NCBI GenBank assembly: GCA_020796225.1
Contig: CM036753.1
Coordinates: 78,797,441 to 78,861,440, forward strand
Reading direction: 5' to 3'
Length of the DNA stretch: 64,000 nucleotides
Origin: Arion vulgaris
Lineage: Eukaryota > Mollusca > Gastropoda > Stylommatophora > Arionidae
This document shows, in pieces, positions 10,710 through 22,592 of this stretch (positions are counted from its first letter, which is position 1; each line of letters begins with the position of its first letter). The notes beneath the pieces were generated by a model. The model saw only the letters and a list, made by a program, of their open reading frames with translations. It was not told where the DNA came from and ran no database searches. A program made the translations under genes and the position numbers.

Positions 10710-13700
10710 TCTATACATGATCTCTTCTCTATACATGATCTCTTCTCTATACATGATCTCTTCTCTATACATGATCTCTCTTCTCTATACATGATCTCTT
10801 CTCTATACATGATCTCTTCTCTTCTCTATACATGATCTCTTCTCTATACATGATCTCTTCTCTTCTCTATACATGACTTTTCTTCTCTATACATGATCTC
10901 TTCTCTATACATGATCTCTTCTCTTCTCTATACATGATCTCTTTTCTCTATACATGATCTCTTCTCTTCTCTATACATGATCTCTTCTCTATACATGATC
11001 TCTTCTCTTCTCTATACATGATCTCTTTCTTCTTACTCTATACATGATCTCTTCTCTTCTTATACCATGATCTCTTCTCTTCTCTATACATGATCTCTTC
11101 TCTATACATGATCTCTTCTCTTCTCTATACATGATCTCTTCTCTTTTCTTGATCTCTTCTCTTCTCTATACATGATCTCTTCTCTATACATGATCTCTTC
11201 TCTTCTCTATACATGATCTCTTCTCTTCTCTATACATGATCTCTTCTCTTCTATCATGATCTTCTCTTCTCTATACATGATCTCTTCTCTTCTCTATACA
11301 TGATCTCTTCTCTATACATGATCTCTTCTCTATACATGATCTCTTCTTCTCTATACATGATCTCTTCTCTCTCTATACATGATCTCTTCTCTTCTCTATA
11401 CATGATCTCTTCTCTCTACATGATCTCTTCTCTATACATGATCTCTTCTCTTCTCTATACATGATCTCTTCTCTTCTCTATACATGATCTCTTCTCTTCT
11501 CTATACATGATCTCTTCTCTTCTCTATACATGATCTCTTCTCTATACATGATCTCTTCTCTTCTCTATACATGATCTCTTCTCTTCTCTATACATGATCT
11601 CTTTCTTTTCCCATACATGATCTCTTCTCTTCTCTATACATGATCCTTCTTCCTTCTTCTCTATACATGATCTCTTCTTCTTCTCTATACATGATCCTCT
11701 TCTCTTCTCTATACATGATTCCTCTTCTCTTCTCTATACATGATCTCTTCTCTATACATGATCTCTTCTCTATACATGATCTCTTCTCTTCTCTATACAT
11801 GATCTCTTCTCTATACATGATCTCTTCTCTTCTCTATTCATGATCTCTTCTCTATACATGATCTCTTCTCTTCTCTATTCATGATCTCTTCTCTTCTCTC
11901 ATGACTCTCTTCTCTTCTTCATCTACATCTTCTCTTCTCTATACATGATCTCTTCTCTTCTCTATACATGATCTCTTCTCTTCTCTATTCATGATCTCTT
12001 CTCTTCTCTCATCATGATCTCTTCTCTTCTCTATACATGATCTCTTCTCTTTTCTTGATCTCTTCTCTTCTCTATACATGATCTCTTCTCTTCTCTATTC
12101 ATGATCTCTTCTCTTCTCTATCCATGATCTCTTCTCTTCTCTATACATGATCTCTTCTCTTCTCTATACATGATCTCTTCTCTTTCTCTTATACATGATC
12201 TCTTCTCTTCTCTATACATGATCTTCTTCTCTTCTCTCATACATGATCTCTTCTCTTCTCTATACATGATCTTCTTCTCTTCTCTTATCATGATCTCTTA
12301 TCTCTCTCTATACATGATCTCTCTACATACTTCTCTATACATGATCTCTTCTCTTCTCTATATCATGATCTCTTCTCTATACATGATCTCTTCTCTATCT
12401 CTCTTCATATGATCTCTTCTCTATACATGACTTTTCTCTTCTCTTCTCTATACATGATCTCTTCTCTTCTCTATACATGATCTCTTCTCTCTCTACATGA
12501 TCTCTTCTCTTCTCTATACATGATCTCTTCTCTATACATGATCTCTTCTCTCTCTATACATGATCTCTTCTCTTCTCTATACATGATCTCTTCTCTATCA
12601 TGATCTCTATCATGATCTCTTCTCTATACATGATCTCTTCTCTCTCTATACATGATCTCTTCTCTATACATGATCTCTTCTCTATACATGATCTCTTCTC
12701 TATACATGATCTCTCTCTTCTCTATACATGATCTCTTCTCTATACATGATCTCTTCTCTATACATGATCTCTTCTCTTCTCTATACATGATCTCTTCTCT
12801 ATACATGATCTCTTCTCTTCTCTATACATGATCTCTTCTCTTCTCTATACATGATCTCTTCTCTTCTCTATACATGATCTCTTCTCTTCTCTATACATGA
12901 TCTCTTCTCTTCTCTATACATGATCTCTTCTCTTCTCTATACATGATCTCTTCTCTTCTCTATACATGATCTCTTCTCTATACATGATCTCTTCTCTTCT
13001 CTATACATGATCTCTTCTCTATACATGATCTCTTCTCTTCTCTATACATGATCTCTTCTCTTCTCTATACATGATCTCTTCTTCTCATCAGATCTCTTCT
13101 CTTCTCTATACATGATCTCTTCTCTCTTCTTCTATACGATGATCTCTTCTCTTCTCTATACATGATCTTCTCTTCTCTATACATGATCTCTTCTCTTCTC
13201 TATACATGATCTCTTCTCTTCTATACTAGATCTCTTCTCTTCTCTATCATGATCTCTTCTCTATTACATGATCTCTTCTCTTCTCTATACATGATCTCTT
13301 TCTTCTCTATACATGATCTCTTCTCTTCTCTATACATGATCTCTTCTCTATACATGATCTCTTCTCTTCTCTATACATGATCTCTTCTCTTCTCTATCCA
13401 TGATCTCTTCTCTTCTCTATACATGATCTCTTCTCTTCTCTATTCATGATCTCTTCTCTTCTCTATACATGATCTCTTCTCTTCTCTATACATGATCTCT
13501 TCTCTATACATGATCTCTTCTCTTCTCTATCATGATCTCTTCTCTTCTCTATACATGATCTCTTCTCTATCATGATCTCTTTATACATGATCTCTTCTCT
13601 ATACATGATCTCTTCTCTTCTCTATCATGATCTCTTCTCTATACATGATCTCTCTTCTCTATACATGATCTCTTCTCTATACATGATCTCTTCTCTTACA

Positions 13701-14577
13701 TGATCTCTTCTTCTCTTCTCTTTCTCTATACATGATCTCTTCTCTATACATGATCTCTTCTCTTCTCTATACATGATCTCTATCTCTTTCTCTATACATG
13801 ATCTCTTACATGTCTTTCTCTATACATGATCTCTTCTCTTCTCTATCATGATCTCTCTCTCTATTACATGATCTCTTCTCTTCTCTATACATGATCTCTT
13901 CTCTATCATGATCTTTCTTCATCATGATCTCTTTCTTCTCTATTCATGATCTCTTCTCTTCTCTATCATGATCTCTTCTCTTCTATACATGATCTCTTCT
14001 TCTCTATACATGATCTCTTCTCTTCTCTATACATGATCTCTCTTCTCTCTTCTCTATACATGATCTCTTCTCTTCTCTATACATGATCTTCTCTTCTCTA
14101 TACATGATCTCTTCTCTATCATGATCTCTTCCTATCTACTTCTCTTCTCTATACATGATCTCTTCTCTTCTCTATACATGATCTCTTCTCTATACATGAT
14201 CCTTCTTTCTCTATACATGATCTCTTCCTTCTCTTAATGTATCTCTTCACGTCTTCTCTATGACCATGATCTCTTCTCTATACATGATCTCTTAACATGA
14301 TTTCTATATTCATGATCTCTTCTCTTCTCTATATACATGATCTCTTCTTCTTCATCAATCTTTCATATGATCTCTTCTCTTTACTCTGTATACATGATCT
14401 CTTCTCTTCTCTATTCATGATCTCTTCTCTTCTCTATTCATGAGTCTCTATCTCTTCTCTATACATGATCTCTTCTCTTCTCTATACATGATCTCTTCTC
14501 TTCTCTATTCATGATCTCTTCTCTTCTCTATTCATGATCTCTTCTCTTCTCTATACATGATCTCTTCTCTATACATA
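10710..14577. repeat. 18/23-bp pyrimidine-rich array, about 3.9 kb
   Basis: The basic unit is ctatacatgatctcttct (18 bp); a 23-bp form has one extra tcttc. Roughly 180 units in all. Unit order of the two lengths is irregular. Almost all A and G lie in atacatga, so the rest is C/T only on the plus strand. Many small indels occur between about 11.6 and 14.5 kb, while 10.7-11.0 and 12.8-13.1 kb are cleaner. The many open frames across it are a by-product of the repeat. Confidence 0.97.
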
Positions 14578-14655
14578 ATATCAAGAGGACTCACCTGTAA
14601 CAATTATATTCAAAAGTACACATATGTTTTTCCACTTTCCTGTTAAATGTTTATT

Positions 14656-15094
14656 CTTTACACCAGCGTTTCCCAAAGTGGGCGGTACCGCCCTATGTGG
14701 CGCTCTAGACTTCCAGGGTAGGGGGCGCGATAGTGGGTTCAGAAGTATTTGGGGGAGTTTTTAAAGTGATTTTGTGATTGAATAATCATAAAAATTTGAA
14801 TTCTGCATTTTAATTTATCTTATGCCCGACTTACACGATCTATTTTTTCATCAATTTTCTATTTCATGTATATAATTATTTGAAAATTGACCATGTATGA
14901 CAGAAATATATATCAATTTTCTATGTCAAAGTGGAAATAGAGCACGTATTTATATGGGGGAGGGGGTGTTGGCAAATTGTTATAATGGGGAGGTGGGGGC
15001 GTTGGTAAACTATTATAATATGGAGGGCGTTACAAAGTTTATGTCGTGCAAAATGGTGGTGTGCCGAACAAGTTTGGGAATCTCTGCTTTACAC
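14656..15094. mobile_element. Non-autonomous hAT-type element with 8-bp TSD
   Basis: The terminus CAGCGTTTCCCAAAGTGGGCGG at 14664 matches the inverse of the right end, CAGAGATTCCCAAACTTG, ending at 15086. The octamer ctttacac flanks both sides (14656-14663 and 15087-15094). CAG...TTCCCAAA ends with 8-bp target duplications are the hallmark of hAT transposons. The 423-bp interior has G-rich stretches (15000 region) and no transposase, so it needs an enzyme in trans. Confidence 0.92.
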
Positions 15095-15154
15095 CCATAC
15101 GATTCCACTGAGGATATGCATGATCTAAGTATTTTAACCTTTGTTTTCCTATCA

Positions 15155-15242
15155 CTACTACTACCACTACTACAACTACTACTACTACTACTACTACTAC
15201 TACCACTACTACTACAACTACTCTCTCTCTCTCTCTCTCTGC
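15155..15242. repeat. (CTA)n and (CT)n microsatellites
   Basis: actactac repeats from about 15155 to 15222 run into ctctctctctctctct ending near 15241, directly at the edge of the LINE tail that follows. Confidence 0.95.
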
Positions 15243-15600
15243 CTTTTAAGCCCGGATTGGGACATAGGCCCTCAACCAACTCAAGCCAAGTCTTCCTATC
15301 TCTAGCTATCTCCTGCAGTTCCCTCTAGCTCTTGTTTATATTGCTGATATCTGCATCAAAATGCAGTCTCCATGTATTTCTCGGCCTCCCCTTCTTTAAT
15401 TATCCCTGCGGGTTCCAGGAAAGGACCCTTCTTGTTATATTCCCTCAGGTTTTTTCCAAAGTATTTCTAGGCAGCGCCAGTGTCTTTTTAAACCTCTTGG
15501 TTCACTGGAATCTGTCTTGTTCTTCTATAAGTTCTTCATTTGTGACCCTATCATACCAGCTTAGTCCCTCTATGCTGCCCAAACACCAGTTGATGAATTG
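15243..15600 (-). mobile_element. LINE 3' end, C-terminal remnant
   Basis: The minus strand contains K-K-G-R-P-R-N-T-W-R-L-H-F-D-A-D then E-L-Q-E-I-A-R-D-R-K-T-W and V-E-G-L-C-P-N-P-G-L, the characteristic tail of CR1/RTE-like ORF2 proteins. Further upstream is a W-Y-D-R-V-T-N-E-E-L segment. Frame breaks separate these parts. The (CT)n at 15.22 kb lies at its 3' end. Confidence 0.82.
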
Positions 15601-16103
15601 TAAGACCAGATCTAGTTAACACTTTGAGCAATGTTGGTACTGCTTGTGTTAACAAACGTACCTATCACTATTGCCAATTTTTCCTTCTCAAAAACCATAA
15701 AATTACTACAGTAGTTGGTATCTTGCCATTAAGGTTACACTAGCGCACTTTCTGCTCTTATTTAGTGGTACTTTCTTTTCCCCTTTTCTGAATGATAAGG
15801 TATCTAGACACGAGACGTTTTCTGGACTTTCCTATCCCATTGCTCACATAGCGTTTTTCTTGTTCAAATTCAGACGTGACCGACCAACTCTTTATACCAC
15901 TCGGGTGTGTTCTAACAAATAAGTTGAATTGGTATTCTTGTCTGCTATTGATTTTGGCATGTAACGTTGTGCACTTTAATTAAACGTTTACATCTACTAC
16001 TAAACATTTTTGCTCCGAGTGAAACCCATGATTGCATATAGTGCTCTCGTCTAAATTCTATTCTTGACAATTTTTTTCTGCAAACCACATTCAACTATGA
16101 CTT
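15601..16103. other. Unexplained intergenic stretch
   Basis: No family, motif or tandem structure recognised. Confidence 0.5.
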
Positions 16104-16205
16104 ATCTGCTCTCCTCGACCTCTCTGCTCTCCTCGACCTCTCTGCTCTCCTCGACCTCTCTGCTCTCCTCGACCTCTCTGCTCTTCTCGACCTCTCTGCT
16201 CTTCC
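16104..16205. repeat. 18-bp tandem array, about 5.5 copies
   Basis: Unit ctgctctcctcgacctct, starts at 16106, 16124 and so on; the last units have a C-to-T change (cttctcgac). Confidence 0.95.
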
Positions 16206-16273
16206 TTTTACTGTTCTTCCACATCTATGATGTTGACTTGCCACTCTTTACTTTTCACTTGTAGGTTCCAGTC

Positions 16274-16728
16274 AAGAGTATGCGGTCAGAGTATGCCGTA
16301 AGAGTATGCGGTCAAGAGTATGCGGTCAAGAGTATGCGGTCAAGAGTATGCGGTCAAGAGTATGCGGTCAAGAGTATGCGGTCAAGAGTATGCGGTCAAG
16401 AGTATGCCGTGAAGAGTATGCGGTCAAGAGTATGCCGTGAAGAGTATGCGGTCAAGAGTATGCCGTGAAGAGTATGCGGTCAAGAGTATGTGGTCAAGAG
16501 TATGCGGTCAAGAGTATGCGTTCAAGAGTATACGGTCAAGAGTATGCGGTCAAGAGTATACGGTCAAGAGTAATGCGTTCAAGAGTATGCGGTCAAGAGT
16601 ATGCGTTCAAGAGTATGCGGTCAAGAGTATGCGGTCAAGAGTATGCCGTGAAGAGTATGCCGTGAAGAGTATGCGGTCAAGAGTATACGGTCAAGAGTGT
16701 GCGGTCAAGAGTGTGCGGTCAAGAGTAT
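16274..16728. repeat. 14-bp tandem array, about 32 copies
   Basis: Unit agagtatgcggtca with variants gccgtga, gcgttca and tacggtca. Because 14 is not a multiple of three, all three plus frames cycle through the same peptide. A one-base insertion (agtaatgcg) occurs near 16570. Confidence 0.96.
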
Positions 16729-17242
16729 GTATAGAAATGCTGTGTGGTTAATTACTAAAGAAAATAAGGAGTTTTAAAATTCCTGGCCGGTCGGGATCAT
16801 TTTTGTTTGGTGGAGCCTGACATTTTTCTGGGAGAAAAATCATGGATTTTGGTTAGTTTATATTTGAGCATTTACTGTTATTTGTATATTTCTGGAAGTT
16901 ATCTCCCATTTACTAGAGCGAACATTGTCGTATACAGATGTATATTGATGGAACGGGTGATTCTATGACGATTAGTTCATTATTTCTATTATTTTGTTTT
17001 ATGTTTATATATCATTCGATATTTACGCAATCGGACTAATTTTTCGCCCAATAACAACCGTTTAACTATGCACTGACTTGGTCGCGTAAGAATTTCCCTA
17101 ATGAATGAACGAAAATCACTTATTTCTATGTGTTATATAAACAGTCGAGAGTTAGGTCAGGTCATAGATCTAGTTAACAGACGGTCTAAATAGACCCCAT
17201 TTCTACTGGCCCTAAAAATAGTGCGCTGGAAATGAGGGAAGT
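16729..17242. other. Unexplained AT-rich stretch
   Basis: No repeat family or coding signal recognised. Confidence 0.5.
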
Positions 17243-17503
17243 ATACTAATTAGTGTGGCGTCTGTGGCCTAGGGGTTAGTGACTCTGTCTATTAACCCGA
17301 CGTTCTGAGTTCGAATCACGCTGCGGACAGTTTGCTTGCAAATTGTTTCCGTTGATTTTAACAAAGGACGATGGCGCCACCCGTTCAGAAAGCAATGGCA
17401 AACTACTGAACGTATAAGTGGTGCCTAGAAAATCAACGACTTGTTTACTGTGGTTGATGGCTACGTCCTTTGGGATATGCCACGATTTTCATACTAATTA
17501 GTG
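17243..17503 (+). mobile_element. Full-length SINE-A with 13-bp TSD
   Basis: Perfect duplication atactaattagtg at 17243-17255 and 17491-17503 brackets a 235-bp element (17256-17490). Head: TGGCGTCTGTGGCCTAGGGG, with B box GAGTTCGAATCACG. Body: cgttcagaaagcaatggcaa, actactgaacgtataag, gtgcctagaaaatcaacgac. End: gggatatgccacgattttc. This copy fixes both element boundaries. The head belongs to the subtype that also occurs at 33.6 and 48.5 kb. Confidence 0.95.
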
Positions 17504-17711
17504 AGGAAAGAGGTAAAATTTCAGACTGTTTTTGATTTTGTAGTGTTATATATCAAACTTTTAAAGCTAATTAGTATCACGTTAAAAGTAATAAATTATA
17601 AAAAATAACTTATAAAATAATAAATATACGTTACCCATTATTTACAATTGATAACTTAACACTGGAAATGATTTAGACATGTAATACTCACTGAGACTAG
17701 CTCTTTCACTA

Positions 17712-17888
17712 AACTTGCCACAAGATGGACACCAGAGAAAGAAAAAAACCAGCGAAAATCCAAAGCCACCTGGAGAAATCAATATAATAGATATTGAAAA
17801 TCGGAATCACAGCTGGAACACAATACAGAGAACGATCAAGAATAGAGAAGAATTTTTTGTTACCCTAAGTATCAAGAGCATCACCGGC

Positions 17889-17941
<53 letters not shown>

Positions 17942-17945
17942 GAAG
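17712..17945 (+). mobile_element. LINE 3' end followed by (GA)n
   Basis: One frame reads T-R-W-T-P-E-R-K-K-N-Q-R-K-S-K-A-T-W-R-N, an A/S-rich decayed form of R-W-T-P-x-G-K-R-K-R-G-R-P-K-x-T-W-R-R, with the H-N-T-E-N-D-Q-E equivalents of W-x-x-I-x-x-x-A-x-D-R. A GA microsatellite with a few interruptions runs from about 17888 to 17945. Confidence 0.75.
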
Positions 17946-18750
17946 AAAGAGATAAATATATATTTATATACGGAGAATATTGTTTAAACATCTACTGGCG
18001 AATGTATTGCAGCTTAAATGTGATGTTATTTGTCATATGCCATGTGTCAGAGTCACATCACAGCCCATATATTACATTTGTGTTAAACAGTCAAGGTGAA
18101 ATACGTGAAAACGAAATCATGTAATCTACAAGTTAAAAAAAAAAAAAAAAAAGAAGACATAGCTACGTTTATACCTACATTGTAGTTAAGTTACATATTT
18201 ATCGTCTGAGTTTATCTGTGATGTCAAGTGTATAGAACGTCTGAGCATTTTCATTTGTTTTGTATCCTTTACTTGTTAGAAGACCTTTTGGTCGAAACGT
18301 TGCTGTGTCTTGTTTGTGTACTTTGTACTACTACTTTACTTCTTTGTTATGTTTTTCGCATTTGCTACATAGTTTTCAGACATTACTTGCAGGCCTTATG
18401 TAAAGTATAACCGTATGATAGAAACATATTTATATGTGGCATATACTATCGACTGTCTTTTCAAAGCGACAACGCTAATATGCTCGTTTATATGTGTATG
18501 CTATCCACATGAGTCCTCTATGATATGACTGAATATGTCTATCTCATCTGTATGTGATATCACATCAAGATATCTCTCTGGATATTTGATCTAAAGATAC
18601 TCTTATACAATTTAGAACAATTTTGGTTAGAAATGTTCCTGTTACTGTCACAAGTGTTACACCTCACTAATTGTTGCATTGGGAAATATTTATGTATTTA
18701 GTAGTTTAATTAGGTGTAAATCATTTAATATTTGCTGAATGTGTTTCTAT
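17946..18750. other. Unexplained AT-rich stretch with A tract
   Basis: An uninterrupted A run of about 18 lies near 18135. No other structure recognised. Confidence 0.5.
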
Positions 18751-19050
18751 TCTTATATTTTCATAAAGGAGTAAAGGAACCTTTCATATCTCGTGGTATA
18801 TAGGAAAATACAGTGTTAGACCTGTATTTTTCATTGACCGTCGGCACACGATGGGTGACGTGCTCAGCATCACGCCGGCCGCCTTTACTTTCCCAGAGCA
18901 TGTCTGGTACCTAGTTGAGGCTGGGTCGACCTGAGAGCCGTCGCAGTCGGGAAAAATTCCACGAGTACTGCGGGAGTTGAGCCCAGACCACCAGCCTTGA
19001 GAAGCGAGTTCACTAACAACTACGCTACCGCGGCTCTCTTATATTTTCAT
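18751..19050 (-). mobile_element. SINE-D with 14-bp TSD
   Basis: Perfect duplication tcttatattttcat at 18751-18764 and 19037-19050. Between them, on the minus strand, is a tRNA-like head (GCCGCGGTAGCGTAGTTGTT, B box GGGCTCAACTCCC) and a GC-rich body with GGGAAAGTAAAGGCGGCCGG and GTGTGCCGACGGTCAATGA, ending CTCGTGGTA-inverse sequence and ATGAAAGG. A second copy is at 63557-63813 with only about 18-20 differences by eye, so the family looks young. Confidence 0.94.
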
Positions 19051-20249
19051 GGACATTTGATAAATATCTCTGTTGGTTAAGAAATGTCTACTTTCGTAAT
19101 TTCAAGAAGGATGAGATTACATTTTGTCCTACTGTTTAAATACCATCTTTACATCGTTAGTAGCTTTAGTATTTGCACGATCTTATATTTTCTGTATGGG
19201 ATATATTTATGAATATATCATATTCATACATTCTATTTCTGGTTCTATGTTAACTTTGTGAGGTAATGTATTTTTGTTTAGATTTTTAAAGTACATCATA
19301 TCTATCTCGTTGTCCAGCATCATTGCTTATGTTCCCATTTCTTTTTTCAATGACTGAAGCGTGGAGGCTGCTGCGTTATAGTTGAAGCCTCCTAGTTTTA
19401 TTATCTTGTCCGCATCAACTACTTTATCAATGAATTCTTCTTATCTTGAATTTTTTCTATGTTCTTCTTAAGCTCACAAAAGTGTCCTCAGTTTTGTGCT
19501 TTCGTTGGCAACTGAAAAACTGTTGAATACCAATCTTGGTAAATAATTTGTAATATTTTGACAGAATCAAGGTTGGCACTTGAAGCACTGAAGTCAGAAA
19601 ATTGCCAGGTCTACAGGCTCTACTGTCTGAACTTTGCAGCCAGCAATAGGTCGTCATGCAATAGATACCGTCTCAATTTGAAATAAATACCAGGAAATGA
19701 TTCAGCTGACCGACCGGCTAAGGAAGGGGTTTGAGGAAAACAATCGGAGGTACCAGTTAAGTATCACTAAAACACAACAATGATCAAATAAATCAGAAGG
19801 TTACTAATACAGGACGACTATAAAAGCGTGAGCAATTTAGAACACGTTGTCATTCTACTTCTCAGAACAGGACACAATGGGCTCCCCAGCAACATGCATA
19901 CAAATCCAACTCTGGCAATTCAGAAATGTCTGCACGTGAACATAACCCCAGACTGCAAAGCAGATACTTCAAGACTGCCTCGAATATGATAAAAACATTA
20001 TGGCCTAGATCACTAAGGACATACAAGCTAGACAGGACAATGAACAAAATGTAACATAAAATGATAAAAACATATAAACAATTGTGATAATGAGAATTGT
20101 GAATGCAGAAGAAACTGTATCCATGAAAGGCATACAATGTGTTACGTTTAATTGACTATAAATTACTACATAATTAAATTGATAGATTTTATAGTGTTAA
20201 CCAAATCTGATTTGACCAAGAATTCACTGACTATTTTCAGCACTAATAA
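19051..20249. other. Unexplained stretch
   Basis: AT-rich with no window-wide repeat family. Short chance frames only. Confidence 0.5.
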
Positions 20250-20541
20250 TATCAGTGGCTACAGGATTCAAACAGTAATATTAATGTCAGTGGCTACATG
20301 AATTAAATAGAAATAATAGTGTCAGTGGCTACATGAATCAAACAGTAATAATAATAGCAGTGGCTACATGAATCAAATAGTAATAATAATGTCAGTGGCT
20401 ACATGAATCAAACAGTAATAATAATGTCAGTGGCTACATGAATCAAACAGTAATAATAATAGCAGTGGCTACAGGAATCAAATAGTAATAATAATGTCAG
20501 TGGCTACATGAATCAAACAGTAATAATAATAGCAGTGGCTA
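20250..20541. repeat. 35-bp tandem array, about 8-9 copies
   Basis: cagtggctacatgaatcaaa units start at 20253, 20288, 20323 and onward every 35 bp, with an aataataat segment whose length and sequence (tgt or agc) vary. It ends about 35 bp before the LINE-K tail at 20.57 kb. Confidence 0.95.
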
Positions 20542-20574
20542 CCTGATTACAGAGTAATGGAGTGATTTCGTTTC

Positions 20575-20890
20575 GAACAACACAGTGAGAGATAGAACAC
20601 AGCAACAAACCGTGTTAAAAATTATAAGGAAACGAAGGTGGAAGTATTTAGGTCATGCTTTTAGATCAGACGAAAAGAAACTAAATCGACAAGTCCTTAT
20701 GTGGCCATCAGTTAGGAAAAGAAAACGTGGAAGACCTAAGACCATTCTACGAAGAACAATCCAACAAGAAAGTAAACTATTGGGATGTAAACCATACAAG
20801 ATCTCCAACTGCTAGCAACGAACCGCATCACATGGAGATCTAAAACCTCTGCACTATGTGCTGTCATTGGCATGAAAGGAACAAACTAAC
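20575..20890 (+). mobile_element. LINE-K 3' end, best preserved copy
   Basis: A single frame from about 20585 to 20815 encodes R-D-R-T-Q-Q-Q-T-V-L-K-I-I-R-K-R-R-W-K-Y, then L-G-H-A-F-R-S-D-E-K-K-L-N-R-Q-V-L-M-W and K-R-K-R-G-R-P-K-T-I-L-R-R-T-I-Q-Q-E, ending K-P-Y-K-I-S-N-C and stop. This is the C-terminal domain of an RTE-like ORF2 protein. The 3' untranslated part (gaaccgcatcacatggagat and so on) matches 4030-4125. Severely 5'-truncated; no reverse transcriptase remains. Confidence 0.9.
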
Positions 20891-22113
20891 TGTATGAGCT
20901 AAACCAATTGAAAAAGTCATTGTGCTTTTTGTAGGGTTAATTAGTCTATTGGCCACGTCCGGTGTTGCTCTCTAGAAGTCACTTTAAAATGACTTGTCAA
21001 TTAATCAATTTAGTACTAGAGACAAACTGGCAAGAAAAAGTGGCTGTCATGATGTAGACAGAACCAGTCAGTCAACTGTACGTTACATATCTCAGTTCGA
21101 GAGATGACTAATTGAACAAACTGGTTGTGTCTCCCCCAGGAGTTAGTAACCTTTGCTCTGTATTATTTTTCATGTTGGAGTACGAAAATCGCATTTCCTT
21201 ACATAATTATCAAAGCTCAAGTATTCTGGCACAGTTTACCAGTTGTCGGGGCGACGTGGCTATCAACGACAGGCGTTGTTGTCCAGCTTGACATAATTAG
21301 TGTATAGGACAAGATAGCAGAGTAACTGTGTAGGTGTCCATTCTTGAGACTCCCGTCGGAGGATTCATATAAGCGCAAATGTTGCTTGTCTAATGTGGAA
21401 CTAATATAATACTATGCGCAGCTGCTTTTACACTACTACCTTCTAACGTATGTAGCTTATCCTTCGATCCCTACTCACATTTCTAGACAACAGAGATATA
21501 GACTGTTATCTGGGACAGCAACAAGTTGAATAGGGCCCTATTTATTGTCGTTTACCTGACACTGGACTTGTATTAACACCTTAATATTTTGCCGATGAAC
21601 CCTAGTAGTAATATCAACTGTGTTGTACTCACTGGCTTCACTAAGACTGATATCACACAGTAAACCATAGTATCATTTCCAAACATCTCCTTGCCTACCA
21701 GACAATACAGAATCATTATTAAATAAGATCAAATACACACATATTTCAGAACTTAGCAAACATTTTCACGATATAATTACTTTCCTTCTCTAGCATCATT
21801 AACAGTGACAAACTAGTGAATAATTTAATCGAAGTCGGTGCCTTTCACCAACATGCCATCAAATGATAATACTGCAAGGCTGAGTAGTCTTGTGTATCCC
21901 AAGTAGGTAGATAATATTTCTTTTTAAGTGTTAGATTTGAAAATCTTCATTCATTGAAGACAAATATCTACATAGTGTCAGAGCTAATTGCAGGTGTGAT
22001 ATATTTCCCAAGTTTTTCACTACACGTACAATTATTTCTTGCATTTGATATGCAGTAGCGTATTGGTGTGAAGTATTGATATTTAACAAGGTATTGGAAA
22101 GCACATAGGTTCT
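20891..22113. other. Unexplained stretch
   Basis: No repeat family or coding sequence recognised. Confidence 0.5.
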
Positions 22114-22466
22114 TTTGAATATAAATGTTACAGAAGAGTCCTTCGTATATCATGGATAGAGAATAGAACAATTAGATCTATTCAGAAAACTCAAAATCGA
22201 AGCAAACTGGCTGATGCTGCAGATGAGAATGAGAAAATTGAGGTATTTTGGACATATAAAGAGACACGAAATGTTGAAGAAGACCATTATGGAAGAAGGC
22301 ATCCAGTCAAAGAGGATAAGAGGAAGACCAGAGAGAAAAAGGATTTAGGATGTACTTGATGATTTGAGCTGGACGGCTGCAGTGGCGGGACATGTGACCT
22401 GTGTGAGAGATAAATTCAGAAGGACTGTTAGGTTGACAAAGTTCTGCTCAAGACAAGCTATTTGAT
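22114..22466 (+). mobile_element. LINE-L 3' end
   Basis: E-Y-K-C-Y-R-R-V-L-R-I-S-W-I near the start, then M-R-K-L-R-Y-F-G-H-I-K-R-H-E-M-L-K-K-T-I-M-E-E-G-I after one frame change, R-G-R-P-E and a tctgctcaagacaagctatt end with (GAT)n. Copies at 26714-26938 and 40632-40868 share both the frame and the (GAT)n end. Confidence 0.85.
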
Positions 22467-22529
22467 GATGACGATTTTAAATCATTATGACACGTATTAT
22501 TTTTTCTATTACAGACATTACCCTTTTCT

Positions 22530-22592
22530 GACTTGCAAATGTTTCTTCCTTGCAAATGTTTCTTCCTTGCAAATGTTTCTTCCTTGCAAATG
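22530..22592. repeat. 17-bp tandem array, about 3.5 copies
   Basis: Unit cttgcaaatgtttcttc repeated without change. Confidence 0.9.

Noticed and set aside
14897..15328. 143-residue plus-strand protein with a Leu-rich segment
   Set aside because: It spans the end of the hAT element, the (CTA)n/(CT)n microsatellite and a LINE tail. The Leu-rich part is the translated microsatellite.
16280..16751. Repeat protein with M-R-S-R-V-C-G-Q-E-Y-A-V-K-S units
   Set aside because: A 14-bp period makes the three plus frames read the same cyclic peptide. It is a minisatellite.
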